DNA of 46,893 nt, from assembly GCA_943789025.1 (NCBI GenBank), contig CALSSN010000015.1:1-46893 (forward strand). Direction: 5' to 3'. The stretch comes from an uncultured Verrucomicrobiales bacterium (lineage in GTDB: Bacteria; Verrucomicrobiota; Verrucomicrobiia; Verrucomicrobiales; DEV007). Both the position numbers and the translations under genes were made by a program. A model generated the notes under the pieces. That model did not search any database and was not told where the DNA came from. It worked only from the letters and a program-made list of their open reading frames with translations. This document shows, piece after piece, positions 9,157-18,784 of this stretch (positions are counted from its first letter, which is position 1; each line of letters begins with the position of its first letter).

Positions 9157-10329
9157 TCAGGAAGTGATGACAGGTCCGCCTTCCAGAGGGCGGAGGGAAC
9201 GAAGCTTCTGGCAGCAGGCGATGACTGCCTCTGCGGCGCGGTCGATCTCGGCTTCAGAGTTAAAACGGGAGAAGGAAAACCGAACGCTGGAAGCTGCCCG
9301 GTGGAAGTCACACCCCATGGCAGTGAGAACGTGAGAGGGGCTCAGGGCGCCGGTGTGGCAGGCCGAGCTGGCTGAGCAGTAGATTTCTGCTTCATCGAGA
9401 AGAATGAGCATCCCAGCCGAATCGATGCCCGGGAGGTGGAGGTTGGAGGTGGTGGGAAGGCGGTGGATGAGGTGGCCATTGATCTCGGCTCCACTGACAC
9501 CAGTGAGGATTTTTTCTTCGAATCGATCGCGTAGCGCGCGGACTGATCCCCGGCCTGCGTCCGACTGCTTGAGCATCAAAGATGCGGCTTCTCCCATGCC
9601 GACGAGGTGCGCCACGTTCTCTGTCCCGGCGCGGCGACCGGCCTCCTGGCCACCGCCGGTGAGGAGGGGTTGGAAGCGTACCCGCCGGGAGGCGTAGAGC
9701 AGTCCTACCCCTTTCGGTGCGTGAAACTTGTGCCCAGAGATGCTGAGCAGATCGACCGAAAGGGAGGTGAGGTTGATGGGGATTTTCCCGGCCGCCTGAA
9801 CCGCGTCGGTATGGAACAGGGCACCGCGTTGGCGAGCGATAGCGGCAGCTTCAGGGATCGGGTTGATCACTCCTGTTTCGTTGTTGGCCCAGAGAATGGA
9901 AACCAGCGCGGTCTGGCCCGGGCGGATGGCTTCGCGCAGTTCGTCAAGATCGATGAGCCCCTCCCGGTTGACGCCAATCCGAGTGACTTCAATGCCATGG
10001 TGTTGGCTGAGCAGAGTGCAGGGCTCGAGGATGGCGCTGTGTTCCGCAGTGGTGGTGACGATGTGGTTGCGCTCCGGGTGGGTGGCGAGGGCCGAGGCGA
10101 TGGCAGCGTTGTTCGACTCCGTGCCGCAGCTGGTGAAGATCATCTCTCCCGGTGTGGCACCGAGGAGGGCGGCGCATTGCTGGCGGGCGGTGTCGAGAGC
10201 TGCTCGGACTGGCTTGGCAATGCGGTACGCGCTCGAGGGGTTTGCAAAGTGCTCGCGGAGGAACGGGAGCATGGCATCAAGCACCTCCGGTGCGACCTGT
10301 GAGGTGGCATTTGAGTCGAGGTAAATCAT
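9157..10329 (-). CDS. Cysteine desulfurase (NifS/IscS class)
   Basis: 390 aa PLP enzyme that removes sulfur from cysteine as a persulfide for Fe-S clusters or tRNA thiolation. Start [16 protein letters not shown]; the residues before it in the open frame overlap the HAD gene and are non-family. Visible are [18 protein letters not shown], the Schiff-base lysine in SGHK201, [11 protein letters not shown] and the active-site loop [18 protein letters not shown] with Cys324. The loop departs from IscS (SGSACTS) in having His after the Cys. No iscU/sufU or iscR is adjacent. mnmH, which acts on thiolated tRNA, lies about 9 kb away. Confidence 0.93.
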   Translation of the reverse strand: MIYLDSNATSQVAPEVLDAMLPFLREHFANPSSAYRIAKPVRAALDTARQQCAALLGATPGEMIFTSCGTESNNAAIASALATHPERNHIVTTTAEHSAILEPCTLLSQHHGIEVTRIGVNREGLIDLDELREAIRPGQTALVSILWANNETGVINPIPEAAAIARQRGALFHTDAVQAAGKIPINLTSLSVDLLSISGHKFHAPKGVGLLYASRRVRFQPLLTGGGQEAGRRAGTENVAHLVGMGEAASLMLKQSDAGRGSVRALRDRFEEKILTGVSGAEINGHLIHRLPTTSNLHLPGIDSAGMLILLDEAEIYCSASSACHTGALSPSHVLTAMGCDFHRAASSVRFSFSRFNSEAEIDRAAEAVIACCQKLRSLRPLEGGPVITS

Positions 10330-10387
10330 GGCAAGGATGCGGACTGATCTCGCTGGGAGACATATGAGCGGCGCGCTGCTGGGCGCC

Positions 10388-11176
10388 TTAGATGCGGTAG
10401 ATTCCGAGAGCCTGGAGCCCGGCTGAGACCATGTCACCAGTCGCCGATTGGTAGGGTCGGGGCGGCGTCAGGACTCTCCACCCGCGTTCCTCGCCATAGG
10501 CCCGAAATTTCGGGGCCGGATGGATCTGCGTGTTATTTGCATCCGGACACAACGAGAGCAGTGGAATATCGCTGCTCGAGTCCGAGTATCCGTAGGAATC
10601 AGGGATCGGTGTGGGGGCTTCGGGGTCGATGTGATCGGGAAGAATGTCAGCCATGCGTCGGAGCTTGGCGGCGCGCTTGTTGTTTTCTCCTGTGATTGCG
10701 GGCCGGAAGGGAACCCGCTTATGACCCTCGAGCACGACCGGAGTGGCGTAACAGAGGTCGAATCCGAACTCCTCTGCGATCGCGCGGGCATAAAAGTCAG
10801 GACTGGCGCTGTTGAGGACGAGAAGGCGTCCTTCTTTTCTGTGCCGGTCGATCTCGGCGAGGACTTCCGGGTAGGCTACCTGCCGAGCAATCGTGCTGGC
10901 AAAGTCGTGACAGTAAGTCTGGAGCCGCGAGATGGGCATCCGCCAGAGGTAGATAAGGAAGGCCCGCTTGAGTGCCCGAGTATCGATTACTTTCAGGGCA
11001 GCAAGAAAGACGAAAGGCGCAAAGGCAAACAGATAGGCTCGGCGAAGCGGCTCTCTCTGGAGCACGTAGTTGCAGAAAAGTGCCTGAGTGTCGTGCGGAA
11101 GAATCGTGTGGTCGAGGTCGAAGAAGGCGAACCCCGAGCTGCGTTTGGGAGCTTCGCTGGCGATGGTGTGGGACAT
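10388..11176 (-). CDS. HAD-IB family hydrolase (SerB-like phosphatase)
   Basis: 262 aa. HAD motif I is FFDLDHTILP (Asp20, Asp22), motif II Ser lies in LVLNSAS, a Lys in GENNKRAAKL, and motif III/IV is GYSDSSSDIPLL. The cap contains a long hydrophobic helix, LFAFAPFVFLAALKV, so a membrane-associated substrate is possible. The HAD-IB branch includes phosphoserine phosphatase and lysophosphatidate/CicA-type phosphatases; substrate uncertain. Its 3' end lies 58 nt upstream of the cysteine desulfurase start, so the two may be co-transcribed. Confidence 0.88.
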   Translation of the reverse strand: MSHTIASEAPKRSSGFAFFDLDHTILPHDTQALFCNYVLQREPLRRAYLFAFAPFVFLAALKVIDTRALKRAFLIYLWRMPISRLQTYCHDFASTIARQVAYPEVLAEIDRHRKEGRLLVLNSASPDFYARAIAEEFGFDLCYATPVVLEGHKRVPFRPAITGENNKRAAKLRRMADILPDHIDPEAPTPIPDSYGYSDSSSDIPLLSLCPDANNTQIHPAPKFRAYGEERGWRVLTPPRPYQSATGDMVSAGLQALGIYRI

Positions 11177-11257
11177 GGAGTGCGAGGAGTGGTGGCCTAG
11201 GATGGCTGGTAGACAGGAAAATGAAGGCCGAAAATACAGCGTCTGGAACTTGAATAT

Positions 11258-13231
11258 TCAGCGGGACCAGCGGTCTTGGCGGCAGCCAATGAAGGCAGCG
11301 ATCAGGCCGATGGCAAGGTGACTGAGGAGCACGTAGAGACACATGTCAGTGGAGAGAATGCGCGTCTCGGTAACGCTTTTTACAGCGTCGTAAAACTTGG
11401 TCTCTTCCATGCTCGAGAGGCTTCCCGACCAGCCCCAGAAAGCAGCCACGAATGGTTGGATGACAGGCTCAAGCCAGGTGGGCAGAGCGAGGATAGCACC
11501 GGAGAGCGGGAGCTGGAATCCGACGAAGTAGATGCTGAGGAGGCTCGCTTGTTCCGGCGACCTGAGAAGGGCCGAGATGGCAAGGCAAATGGCAGTCATG
11601 GCTGCGTTGACGAGGAGCAGTAACAGTAGCCTGACCGCGAAGTCTCCGGGTAACCCCTGGGTCATCATTTCGACGAAAACAGCCATCCAGAAAGCCTGAG
11701 CCACCACCAGCACGGCAAGAAACAGCACTTTGCTGAGCAGATAGCTGGAAGGTTGTAATCCGGCGAATTTTTCCTTTTCAAAGATCTGCCGCTCTCCTGC
11801 GATTTCGCGGGCCGAATTGTTCGAGCCCATGAGAGAGAGTAAAATCACCTGGAACATGATCAGTCCTGAGACGAGTCCACCGATTTCCATATTCGTCTCA
11901 CTGACGCGAATCTGCTCCTGAACTTCGGCGGCGATATCGACCCCGCGTTTCAAGGAGCTGGATTGCGGTTGGCCGATCCCCTGGAGGGCAAAAACAGCGA
12001 CCAGAATCGGAAATCCGAGCAGCATGGCGGCGTGGAGAATGAGTTGGGTGCGATCCCGAAAGAAGATCTTCCACCGACGCGCGAGGAGAATGCAGGTTTG
12101 CACAATGAGGCCTGGGGTTCGGACCGGTGCGTTGATCAGTTCCGCAATTGTCTCGGGGGAATCCTCCTCGTCCTCCTCGAGGGTGTCGTCCTCCTCATCA
12201 TGCTCCGGGTCGTCTGCGTGGTCTGAAGTCTCCTCGTCCTGGTCACGTTCTGCGCGGTCCTCAGGAGACTTGGAAGAGGCAGTCGTCCGTGAATCATCCA
12301 GTGATTTTTTGCTTGCCTCGCTGAGCGAGACCGTGGCAGGAGACCCCGAGCGCGCCTTGATCAGTTGACTTGTGATGGCTTCGGAATCTTCGGTCGTTTC
12401 GACCTGTTCGCCGGCCTTCTCTTTCTCCATGTCCCGTGTGATCAAACCGTAATAGGCCTGACGATTCTTCTCCCAGGAGCTCCCCCACGACTCGGCCTGG
12501 CGGGTGGCGAGTTGCGGATACACATCCTCCGCGCTGGCAACACTGAAGTAGTGTTTGAGTGCCCGGGCCGGGCCGTGGTAGGCGATGTGTCCGGCGAACA
12601 GAACCAGAACCGAATCATAGAGTTCAAGCCCACTCAGGCTGTGGGTGACATTGATGATCAGGCGTCCCTCGCCCTGACGTGAGAGACGGTGGAGAAGATG
12701 GGTGATCTCGTTTTCTGATTTCGGGTCGAGACCACTGGTAACCTCATCGGCGAGAAGAAGATCTGGGTTGGCGACAAGTTCCATGGCGAGGGAAAGTCGA
12801 CGCTTCTGTCCTCCTGACAGCACCTCGACCTGACGGTTGCGGATGTCCCAGAGGCCGGCTTGCTGGAGGGCATTTTTGGTGATCGCATGGATGCGGCGAC
12901 TACGGCCCCGCACGCGGAGCCGAGTAGCGGTGAGGACACTCTCACCGATGGTCAGGGGATCATAGGCAATGCTGAACTGCGGAACGTAAGCAACTTCTGT
13001 GGGCTCAAGATCACCTTCTTCCTCGAGATCTCTGTGATTCCAGAAGATGTTGCCTTCGGTGTGTTCTTCAATCCCGGCCATGGCTTTGAGAAGGGTTGAC
13101 TTCCCACACCCGGAGGGGCCGACAATGGCCATGAAATGCGGCTTTTTTGCAGTCAGGGTAATGTTATGAAGAATGGAGGTTTCCTCATCATCGCTGGTGA
13201 TGGTGAAACTGAGGTTCTTGAGTTCGAGCAT
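11258..13231 (-). CDS. ABCG-type ABC transporter: ATPase fused to ABC-2 permease
   Basis: 657 aa half transporter with the ATPase first. Walker A GPSGCGKST (residues 38-46), signature LSGGQKRR (138-145), Walker B LLLADEVTSGLD (158-169) and the switch His in NVTHSLSG. A charged linker at about 270-360 is very acidic, with an Asp/Glu run around 330-360. The C-terminal ABC-2 permease has six predicted membrane segments (for example LILHAAMLLGFPILVAVFAL and LLLLLLVNAAMTAICLAISALL) and the family GERQIFEKEKFAGLQPSSYLLSK loop. This order matches eukaryotic white/ABCG proteins and some bacterial exporters. It probably dimerises; substrate unknown. Confidence 0.92.
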   Translation of the reverse strand: MLELKNLSFTITSDDEETSILHNITLTAKKPHFMAIVGPSGCGKSTLLKAMAGIEEHTEGNIFWNHRDLEEEGDLEPTEVAYVPQFSIAYDPLTIGESVLTATRLRVRGRSRRIHAITKNALQQAGLWDIRNRQVEVLSGGQKRRLSLAMELVANPDLLLADEVTSGLDPKSENEITHLLHRLSRQGEGRLIINVTHSLSGLELYDSVLVLFAGHIAYHGPARALKHYFSVASAEDVYPQLATRQAESWGSSWEKNRQAYYGLITRDMEKEKAGEQVETTEDSEAITSQLIKARSGSPATVSLSEASKKSLDDSRTTASSKSPEDRAERDQDEETSDHADDPEHDEEDDTLEEDEEDSPETIAELINAPVRTPGLIVQTCILLARRWKIFFRDRTQLILHAAMLLGFPILVAVFALQGIGQPQSSSLKRGVDIAAEVQEQIRVSETNMEIGGLVSGLIMFQVILLSLMGSNNSAREIAGERQIFEKEKFAGLQPSSYLLSKVLFLAVLVVAQAFWMAVFVEMMTQGLPGDFAVRLLLLLLVNAAMTAICLAISALLRSPEQASLLSIYFVGFQLPLSGAILALPTWLEPVIQPFVAAFWGWSGSLSSMEETKFYDAVKSVTETRILSTDMCLYVLLSHLAIGLIAAFIGCRQDRWSR

Positions 13232-13376
13232 AATGTGGATGGAGGGGGCTTATGGTGGAGCGTCGATGCCGGGAATGAGTGATGGACAATCCGGTCGGCA
13301 GCCTACTATTCTACCGAAGCTTCTCATGAACGAGGATAGAATTCAAACGAAGGACCCAAAGGTTGTTGGAGGAGTG

Positions 13377-14981
13377 ATGGGGAAGGTTCTTCTGGTTCTT
13401 GTCGCTGTGTTGGTGCTCGCTCTGGCCGGGTTTGCGGTGGGCGTCTCTTCCTGGTTGAAGCGCTATCTGAAGAGCGATGAGCTGCTGGCACAGGTCGCGT
13501 GGGTGCTGGCTGATCGGCTCGAGACGGAGTCGCGCATCGCGCCCTTACAGTGGACAGGGTATCGCTCAGTTTACACTGACTCGGTGGAGTTACTGGGGGC
13601 AAAAGGGGCGTGGTTTGAACGGATCGCAACGGAAGGCCTGCGGATGGATGTCAGTCTCGACGGGTTCTGGGGAGGCACAGTACAGATGAAAAAGCTTTTG
13701 CTGGATCGTCTTGATTTGCGCATCACCGCGGCGCGCCCGGGAGCGAGTGCGAATTCAGGAAACGAACATCATGATCCGGTTGGAGAGGGTATTTTTTCTG
13801 CCATCGCACCGAAGAAGTTTTCCTGGGACAAGGCGGAGATCCTGAATTTTTCACTCTACCAGGAAAAAAAAGACGCCGTCCTCTCGATCGACGGGTCCCA
13901 CCTCAAGGTGAGGCCTCGGGATTCCGGCGGTCTGGAGATGCGCGGGCGGGGCGGGCGCCTGCGCCTGCCATCGGGTGAGGAGTTCGAAATCCGGTCGGTG
14001 AGTCTGAGCGTGAGTGGCGCGGGTGTCTACTTGAACGATTACAGCATTGAGAGTGAGAAGTTCGGTGCGCTGGCTGGATCCGGAGAGATTTTGTTTCGCG
14101 GCGGGGGGATGAGTTTTGACCACAGGGTAGTCGACATGGATGTCGAAAAGGTCTTGCACGCGACTTTCGCCGACAGCATCAAGGGACGTCTTAAGGGGGA
14201 ACTTTCCTCCCAGGTGTCGCCGGGAGGGGGTGTGGTGCACGAAGGGAGTTTGCAGATGGTTGCTGGAGTTCTGGAACGGATGGCGGTCCTCGATGAAATT
14301 GCCAGGCATACCCGCACAGATCGCTTCCGGAGGTTGGCTCTCGATTCTGTGAGTGCGTCATTTCGGCAAGATCGCGATCGCTTGGAAGTCGAGGACATAG
14401 TCATTCGCTCGGAGGGTTTGATCCGGATCGAAGGCGACCTTGATGTGATCGGGGATGCGCTGGCGGGATCGTTCAGGGTGGGGGTGGCACCATCGACTCT
14501 GAGGTGGATTCCAGGGGCAGAAAGGAAAATTTTTACCGAGGAAAAAGATGGCCTTGTGTGGACCGGAATGCAGGTGGGAGGAACACGACAGGCGCCTGAG
14601 GAGGACCTCAGCGCGAGGCTGCGCTCGGCAGCGATTGTGGCAACCCTGGAAGAGGTACCGGGCAAGGCGATTGGATTTGCAGCCGAGACCACAGGAAAAG
14701 TCGGGGGTGCAGCGGTCGAGGCAGTTGACGCTGTGGGGGGAGGGGCAGTCAAGACGGCCGGAGACGTAGCGGCAGATGCTCTGGGAGTAGTAGGCGGTGT
14801 TTTGGGAGCGCTTGGAGGCGAGCCAAGTGGAACGACTGGCGTGCGACCCGAAAACCCTGAAAGTGGAAGAGAGGAAGAACCAGCGGAGCAGTCGGATGAA
14901 GGGACGGGAGAGGTCCGGCAAAGCAATGAGGCAACGGGGACAGGAAAAAAAGCGGGGCTTTTCCTGCCTTTTTTCCGCTAA
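13377..14981 (+). CDS. AsmA-like family membrane-anchored protein
   Basis: About 534 aa with an N-terminal transmembrane anchor (KVLLVLVAVLVLALAGFAVGV), then long beta-rich repeats of AsmA/DUF748 type (for example MKKLLLDRLDLRITAARP and EDIVIRSEGLIRIEGDLDVIGDALAGSFRVGV). AsmA-like proteins bridge or sit in the envelope and are linked to lipid transport. I chose the ATG at 13377 because GGAGG (13368-13372) precedes it and it starts the anchor directly; an upstream ATG at 13326 adds 17 residues. The tail is unusual: a Gly/Ala/Val-rich amphipathic stretch, then an acidic Glu/Ser/Gly run and LFLPFFR. It is divergent from the ABC transporter gene. Confidence 0.8.
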   Translation: MGKVLLVLVAVLVLALAGFAVGVSSWLKRYLKSDELLAQVAWVLADRLETESRIAPLQWTGYRSVYTDSVELLGAKGAWFERIATEGLRMDVSLDGFWGGTVQMKKLLLDRLDLRITAARPGASANSGNEHHDPVGEGIFSAIAPKKFSWDKAEILNFSLYQEKKDAVLSIDGSHLKVRPRDSGGLEMRGRGGRLRLPSGEEFEIRSVSLSVSGAGVYLNDYSIESEKFGALAGSGEILFRGGGMSFDHRVVDMDVEKVLHATFADSIKGRLKGELSSQVSPGGGVVHEGSLQMVAGVLERMAVLDEIARHTRTDRFRRLALDSVSASFRQDRDRLEVEDIVIRSEGLIRIEGDLDVIGDALAGSFRVGVAPSTLRWIPGAERKIFTEEKDGLVWTGMQVGGTRQAPEEDLSARLRSAAIVATLEEVPGKAIGFAAETTGKVGGAAVEAVDAVGGGAVKTAGDVAADALGVVGGVLGALGGEPSGTTGVRPENPESGREEEPAEQSDEGTGEVRQSNEATGTGKKAGLFLPFFR

Positions 14982-15097
14982 CGAAAAAGTTCGTTGCTGA
15001 AGACGCTCGGGAGGGTGCTGTTTTGGGGCGGATTGACGAGGGAAAAATTTCTTCCTCATCGCCCTTGCTCTGAGCTTGCAGCGGCGGATGCTCCACC

Positions 15098-16222
15098 ATG
15101 GAACTGACGACAACTGCTTTTGGAACCTGGAGTGGAGGCCGCTACATGCACTATGGTGAGGCGCTTGATGACGACCGTTTGATCGCATTGATCCGGAAAT
15201 TGCATGACGAGGGAGTGCGGACCTTTGTCACGGCAGATACCTACGGAACAGGGAAGGCCGATGAAATGCTGGGGCAGGCGCTCGAACCGTGCGATCGCGA
15301 CAGCTACTGCCTGGTCGGCGCGGTAGGGCATGATATCTACGATGGAGTGCGTCAGGGCTCCAAAGGATACCCGAGGTTCACCGACCCGGAGCTCCGTGAC
15401 GAATCCGGGTATGCGGAGTATCTGGAGCGAGCGACTGTGGCAGAAGCGAAACGTTGCGGGACGGATCGTTTCGATCTCGTTCTCCTGCACAACCCCGACA
15501 CCATCGGCTATACCAGTGAGGCGGTCTGGGAGGGAATGGTGGCGCTCAAGGACAAGGGCCTGACGGAGCGGATCGGGATCGCTCCTGGACCTGCCAATGG
15601 ATTTACGCTGGATCTGATCGCGTGTTTTGAACGCTTTGGATCCATTCTCGACTGGGCGATGGTCATTCTGAATCCGCTCGAACCGTGGCCGGGAGGCCTC
15701 GTGCTACCCAGCGCAGAGAAACAGGGGGTGCAAGTCATCACCCGTGTGGTGGACTATGGTGGATTGTTTTTTGGAGACGTCCTCCCGGGTCACGTGTTCA
15801 AAGACGGGGACCACCGCACCTACCGGCCTGACGGGTGGGTTGATCACGCCTATGAAAAAATTGGCCCGATGCAGGAGATCGCTGACCGGCACGGGTTGAC
15901 ACTTTTGCAGTTGGCGTGCCAGTGGAATCTGGCCCAGCCAGCGGTATCCTGTGTCGTTCCGACTATCATCCAGGAGGCTGGTGAGAGCGCTAAAGATGTG
16001 GAAGAAAAGGTGACGGAACTTGCACGTTTGCCTGATGAGCTGCGGCTTAAGCCTGCCGAGATCGCGGAGATTGCTGAGCTTGGAAGTAACGTCGGGTGCA
16101 TGAAGCTCAAAGGAGCCTCCACCCGTCATAACGACCTCGAAGAGAGGCTCGCCGACCAGTGGCCGATGCGGCCGGAACTGATGGTGATTGCAGAACGCGA
16201 GGGGTTTGATCCGTCGTGGTAG
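15098..16222 (+). CDS. Aldo/keto reductase family protein
   Basis: 374 aa, TIM-barrel oxidoreductase. The catalytic Asp/Tyr pair lies in TADTYGTGKADEMLGQAL (Asp47, Tyr49), the catalytic His in FDLVLLHNPD, and the cofactor-binding strand in VSCVVPTIIQ. It is longer than canonical members because of a C-terminal extension (about residues 330-374). This long form with GRYMHYGEAL near the start is reminiscent of uncharacterised AKRs from Verrucomicrobiota and Planctomycetota. Substrate unknown. It converges on the VOC gene with a 6-nt gap. Confidence 0.88.
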   Translation: MELTTTAFGTWSGGRYMHYGEALDDDRLIALIRKLHDEGVRTFVTADTYGTGKADEMLGQALEPCDRDSYCLVGAVGHDIYDGVRQGSKGYPRFTDPELRDESGYAEYLERATVAEAKRCGTDRFDLVLLHNPDTIGYTSEAVWEGMVALKDKGLTERIGIAPGPANGFTLDLIACFERFGSILDWAMVILNPLEPWPGGLVLPSAEKQGVQVITRVVDYGGLFFGDVLPGHVFKDGDHRTYRPDGWVDHAYEKIGPMQEIADRHGLTLLQLACQWNLAQPAVSCVVPTIIQEAGESAKDVEEKVTELARLPDELRLKPAEIAEIAELGSNVGCMKLKGASTRHNDLEERLADQWPMRPELMVIAEREGFDPSW

Positions 16223-16228
16223 AGACGT

Positions 16229-16579
16229 TCAGAATCTTGCCCGTGTCAGCATGATGTCATTACCCTCGGTGTCGGCGCACATGGCGAGGTGAGGGGCTTC
16301 GCCGTCTTCTTCTTCCTGTGGCTCGCGATGCAGGGTGCCCCCGGCGGCAACCACTTCTGCTGCAGCCTCGATGACATCGGCCACCTGGAAGGTGAGGCCG
16401 GTCCAGGTCTTTTTCCCTTCGCCTCCGCTGTGAATTCCGATCAGGCCACCTGCGACAAGGATTTCGGTGATTGCCGGATTTTCCCGAACAATCCTGGCGT
16501 CGAATGCTTGCTGGTAAAATTTGGCAGAACGGTCTTTGTCGGCCGCCCAGATGGTGTATTTAAGTTTTTCAACGTGCAT
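16229..16579 (-). CDS. VOC (glyoxalase/bleomycin resistance fold) family protein
   Basis: 116 aa single-domain VOC protein with two beta-alpha-beta-beta-beta halves: MHVEKLKYTIWAADKDRSAKFYQQAF and the closing LAMCADTEGNDIMLTRARF. Members are metal-dependent isomerases, dioxygenases or binding proteins. Possible metal ligands are His2, Glu40 and a late Glu, but a specific function cannot be assigned. Confidence 0.85.
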   Translation of the reverse strand: MHVEKLKYTIWAADKDRSAKFYQQAFDARIVRENPAITEILVAGGLIGIHSGGEGKKTWTGLTFQVADVIEAAAEVVAAGGTLHREPQEEEDGEAPHLAMCADTEGNDIMLTRARF

Positions 16580-16761
16580 GGGTAGTTTTAGAATACTGAG
16601 AAAATGATGTCGTTATGCTTGCTACTCCCTCGCTGTGAAGCAAGCCGCGACTGAGAGATTTCTGATTTTTTATCTTCCTTGGCCTCTCTCCCGATTGACC
16701 GGTGGCTCTCTATGGCCTACCTCCCTGCCCCCGGCGGTGGCCGACTAGTGGGACCAACCCG

Positions 16762-18774
16762 ATGACTCGATTCGACCCATCCCAGCTCAACCCGCAACAG
16801 AAGAGTGCAGTCGCCCAGGTGGATGGGCCGGTGCTGATTCTGGCAGGCGCCGGGACAGGAAAGACCCGCACAGTCACCTCGCGCATCGCATTCATGTGCC
16901 AACAAGGAATTCCTGCGTCTCAGGTTCTGGCAGTGACCTTCACCAACAAGGCAGCGAATGAAATGCGCGAACGGGTTGCCGGCATGGTCGGCAGCAAGCG
17001 TGGAAAAGAACTCACCGTCTGCACGTTTCATTCACTGTGCGTACGGATGCTCAGGCAGGACATTGAGGCGCTCGAGCTCGGCTACAAAAAAAACTTCGCC
17101 ATCTATGCCGCGGGCGATCAGATCGGATTGCTGAGGAAGGTGATTGCTAGGGTGGCAGGGCGTGATGAGAAGCTCGAGCCGCAGGCGGCGCTGGCGCTTA
17201 TCTCGCAGGCACGCAACCACGGGCGAAAGGTGGATGACGGTGCTGACACTCTCCTCGGGGCGGTTGCCGATACTTATCGCAGTGAACTGCGGACGCTTAA
17301 TGCGCTGGATTTCGACGATCTCCTGGTGCTTGCCTTTGAACTCCTGCGTGATCACCCGGAGGTGCGCGCTCGCTGGGCGGCGCGGTTTCGTTACGTGATG
17401 GTGGATGAGTTTCAGGACACCAACCGCCTGCAGATGGATCTTGTTCGGCACCTCTGCGGGGAGCACCGGAATATCTGCGTGGTGGGTGATGACGACCAGA
17501 GTATTTACGGTTGGAGAGGAGCGGAGATCGCAAATATTCTTGAATTCGAGAAAGCCTTCGGAGATCCCTGCGTGATCAAACTTGAGGAGAACTACCGGTC
17601 GACATCCGCCATCCTCCATACGGCTAACAGCCTGATCCAACACAATGTCGGCCGTCGGGAAAAAGCGCTCTGGAGCAGGATTAAGGGAGGCGACAAAATC
17701 CGTTTACTGGCCATGCCGGATGATGCCTCTGAGGCGGAGTTCGTCTCGGGTGAGATCTGGGAAGCGCATACCCGCAGCAAACAGCCGTGGGAAGATTTTG
17801 CCATTCTCTTCCGGACCAACACGCAGAGTCGACCCATGGAGGAAGCACTGCGGGAAATGAAGATTCCCTATCGGGTGGTAGGTGGGCAGAGTTTCTTCGA
17901 CCGGAGAGAAATTCGGGACCTGCTCGCTTATCTCAGCGCAATCGCCAGCTCGAAAGATGACATTTCTCTGCTCAGGATCGCGAATTCTCCTCCGCGGGGG
18001 ATTGGCGATAAAAGCCTGAAGCTGGCGACCGAGACGAGCGTGGATTTGAAAAGCTCAGTCTCGGAAGCGATGGTCCATGCGGCCTTCACCGGGCTAGTTT
18101 CCAAACGAGCGCAGCGGGCGATCGCGGAGCTGTTGAATCTCCTGGAAAAATATCGCGAGGCTTTTTCCGGGGTCGGGGCTGAGCGTGGAGACCTTCTCGA
18201 TCTTCTTGTCCAGGAAATCGGATACCTCGAGTGGTTGCCGCGGATTTGTAAGAAGCCCGAGGAAGCGCTTGCCAGGACCGAGGGTGTGTCACAGCTCTCG
18301 GCGTCGCTCCGGTCTTACTTTCGGAAGAAGCCGAAGGCGAGTTTACGGGATTTTCTCGACCACGTGGCCCTCGGCGAAGAGAACGAGAAGGAGGAAGATA
18401 TCGAAAAAAAATCGGGTGTCTGCCTGATCACCCTACACGCTTCCAAGGGCTTGGAATTTCCCCGTGTCTACCTCGTCGGCCTGGAGGAGGGGACACTTCC
18501 ACACAGGCGATCGGTTGAGGAAGGAACGCGGGATGAAGAGCGGCGGCTTCTCTACGTGGGAATTACCAGAGCCCAAAAGCAACTCAGTATGAGCCACTGC
18601 CATTTTCGAGTGAAGTGGGGTGAGAAAGTTCCTTGCCTCCGGTCGAGCTTCATCAAGGAGCTCGACACTGAGCACATCGAAGAGATCAACTACGCTGAGG
18701 AGATGGCGAAGCCGATCGAGGCCGAGGACGTGGGGGGCATGTTCGCGCAGATGCGGGCAATGTTAGAGGAATGA
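16762..18774 (+). CDS. UvrD/Rep/PcrA-type ATP-dependent DNA helicase
   Basis: 670 aa superfamily 1A helicase that unwinds DNA 3'-5' in repair or replication restart. Motif I GAGTGKTRT (residues 29-37), TFTNKAANEMRER, motif II VDEFQDT (214-220), motif III GDDDQSIYGWRGA (242-254), motif IV LEENYRS, motif V TLHASKGLEFPRVYLVGLEEG and motif VI EERRLLYVGITRA. The start MTRFDPSQLNPQQ at 16762 is the family start; an upstream ATG in frame adds 20 non-family residues. It lacks the long C-terminal extension of UvrD, so it is closer to Rep in length. It converges on mnmH with a 10-nt gap. Confidence 0.95.
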   Translation: MTRFDPSQLNPQQKSAVAQVDGPVLILAGAGTGKTRTVTSRIAFMCQQGIPASQVLAVTFTNKAANEMRERVAGMVGSKRGKELTVCTFHSLCVRMLRQDIEALELGYKKNFAIYAAGDQIGLLRKVIARVAGRDEKLEPQAALALISQARNHGRKVDDGADTLLGAVADTYRSELRTLNALDFDDLLVLAFELLRDHPEVRARWAARFRYVMVDEFQDTNRLQMDLVRHLCGEHRNICVVGDDDQSIYGWRGAEIANILEFEKAFGDPCVIKLEENYRSTSAILHTANSLIQHNVGRREKALWSRIKGGDKIRLLAMPDDASEAEFVSGEIWEAHTRSKQPWEDFAILFRTNTQSRPMEEALREMKIPYRVVGGQSFFDRREIRDLLAYLSAIASSKDDISLLRIANSPPRGIGDKSLKLATETSVDLKSSVSEAMVHAAFTGLVSKRAQRAIAELLNLLEKYREAFSGVGAERGDLLDLLVQEIGYLEWLPRICKKPEEALARTEGVSQLSASLRSYFRKKPKASLRDFLDHVALGEENEKEEDIEKKSGVCLITLHASKGLEFPRVYLVGLEEGTLPHRRSVEEGTRDEERRLLYVGITRAQKQLSMSHCHFRVKWGEKVPCLRSSFIKELDTEHIEEINYAEEMAKPIEAEDVGGMFAQMRAMLEE

Positions 18775-18784
18775 TCGCGGTATG

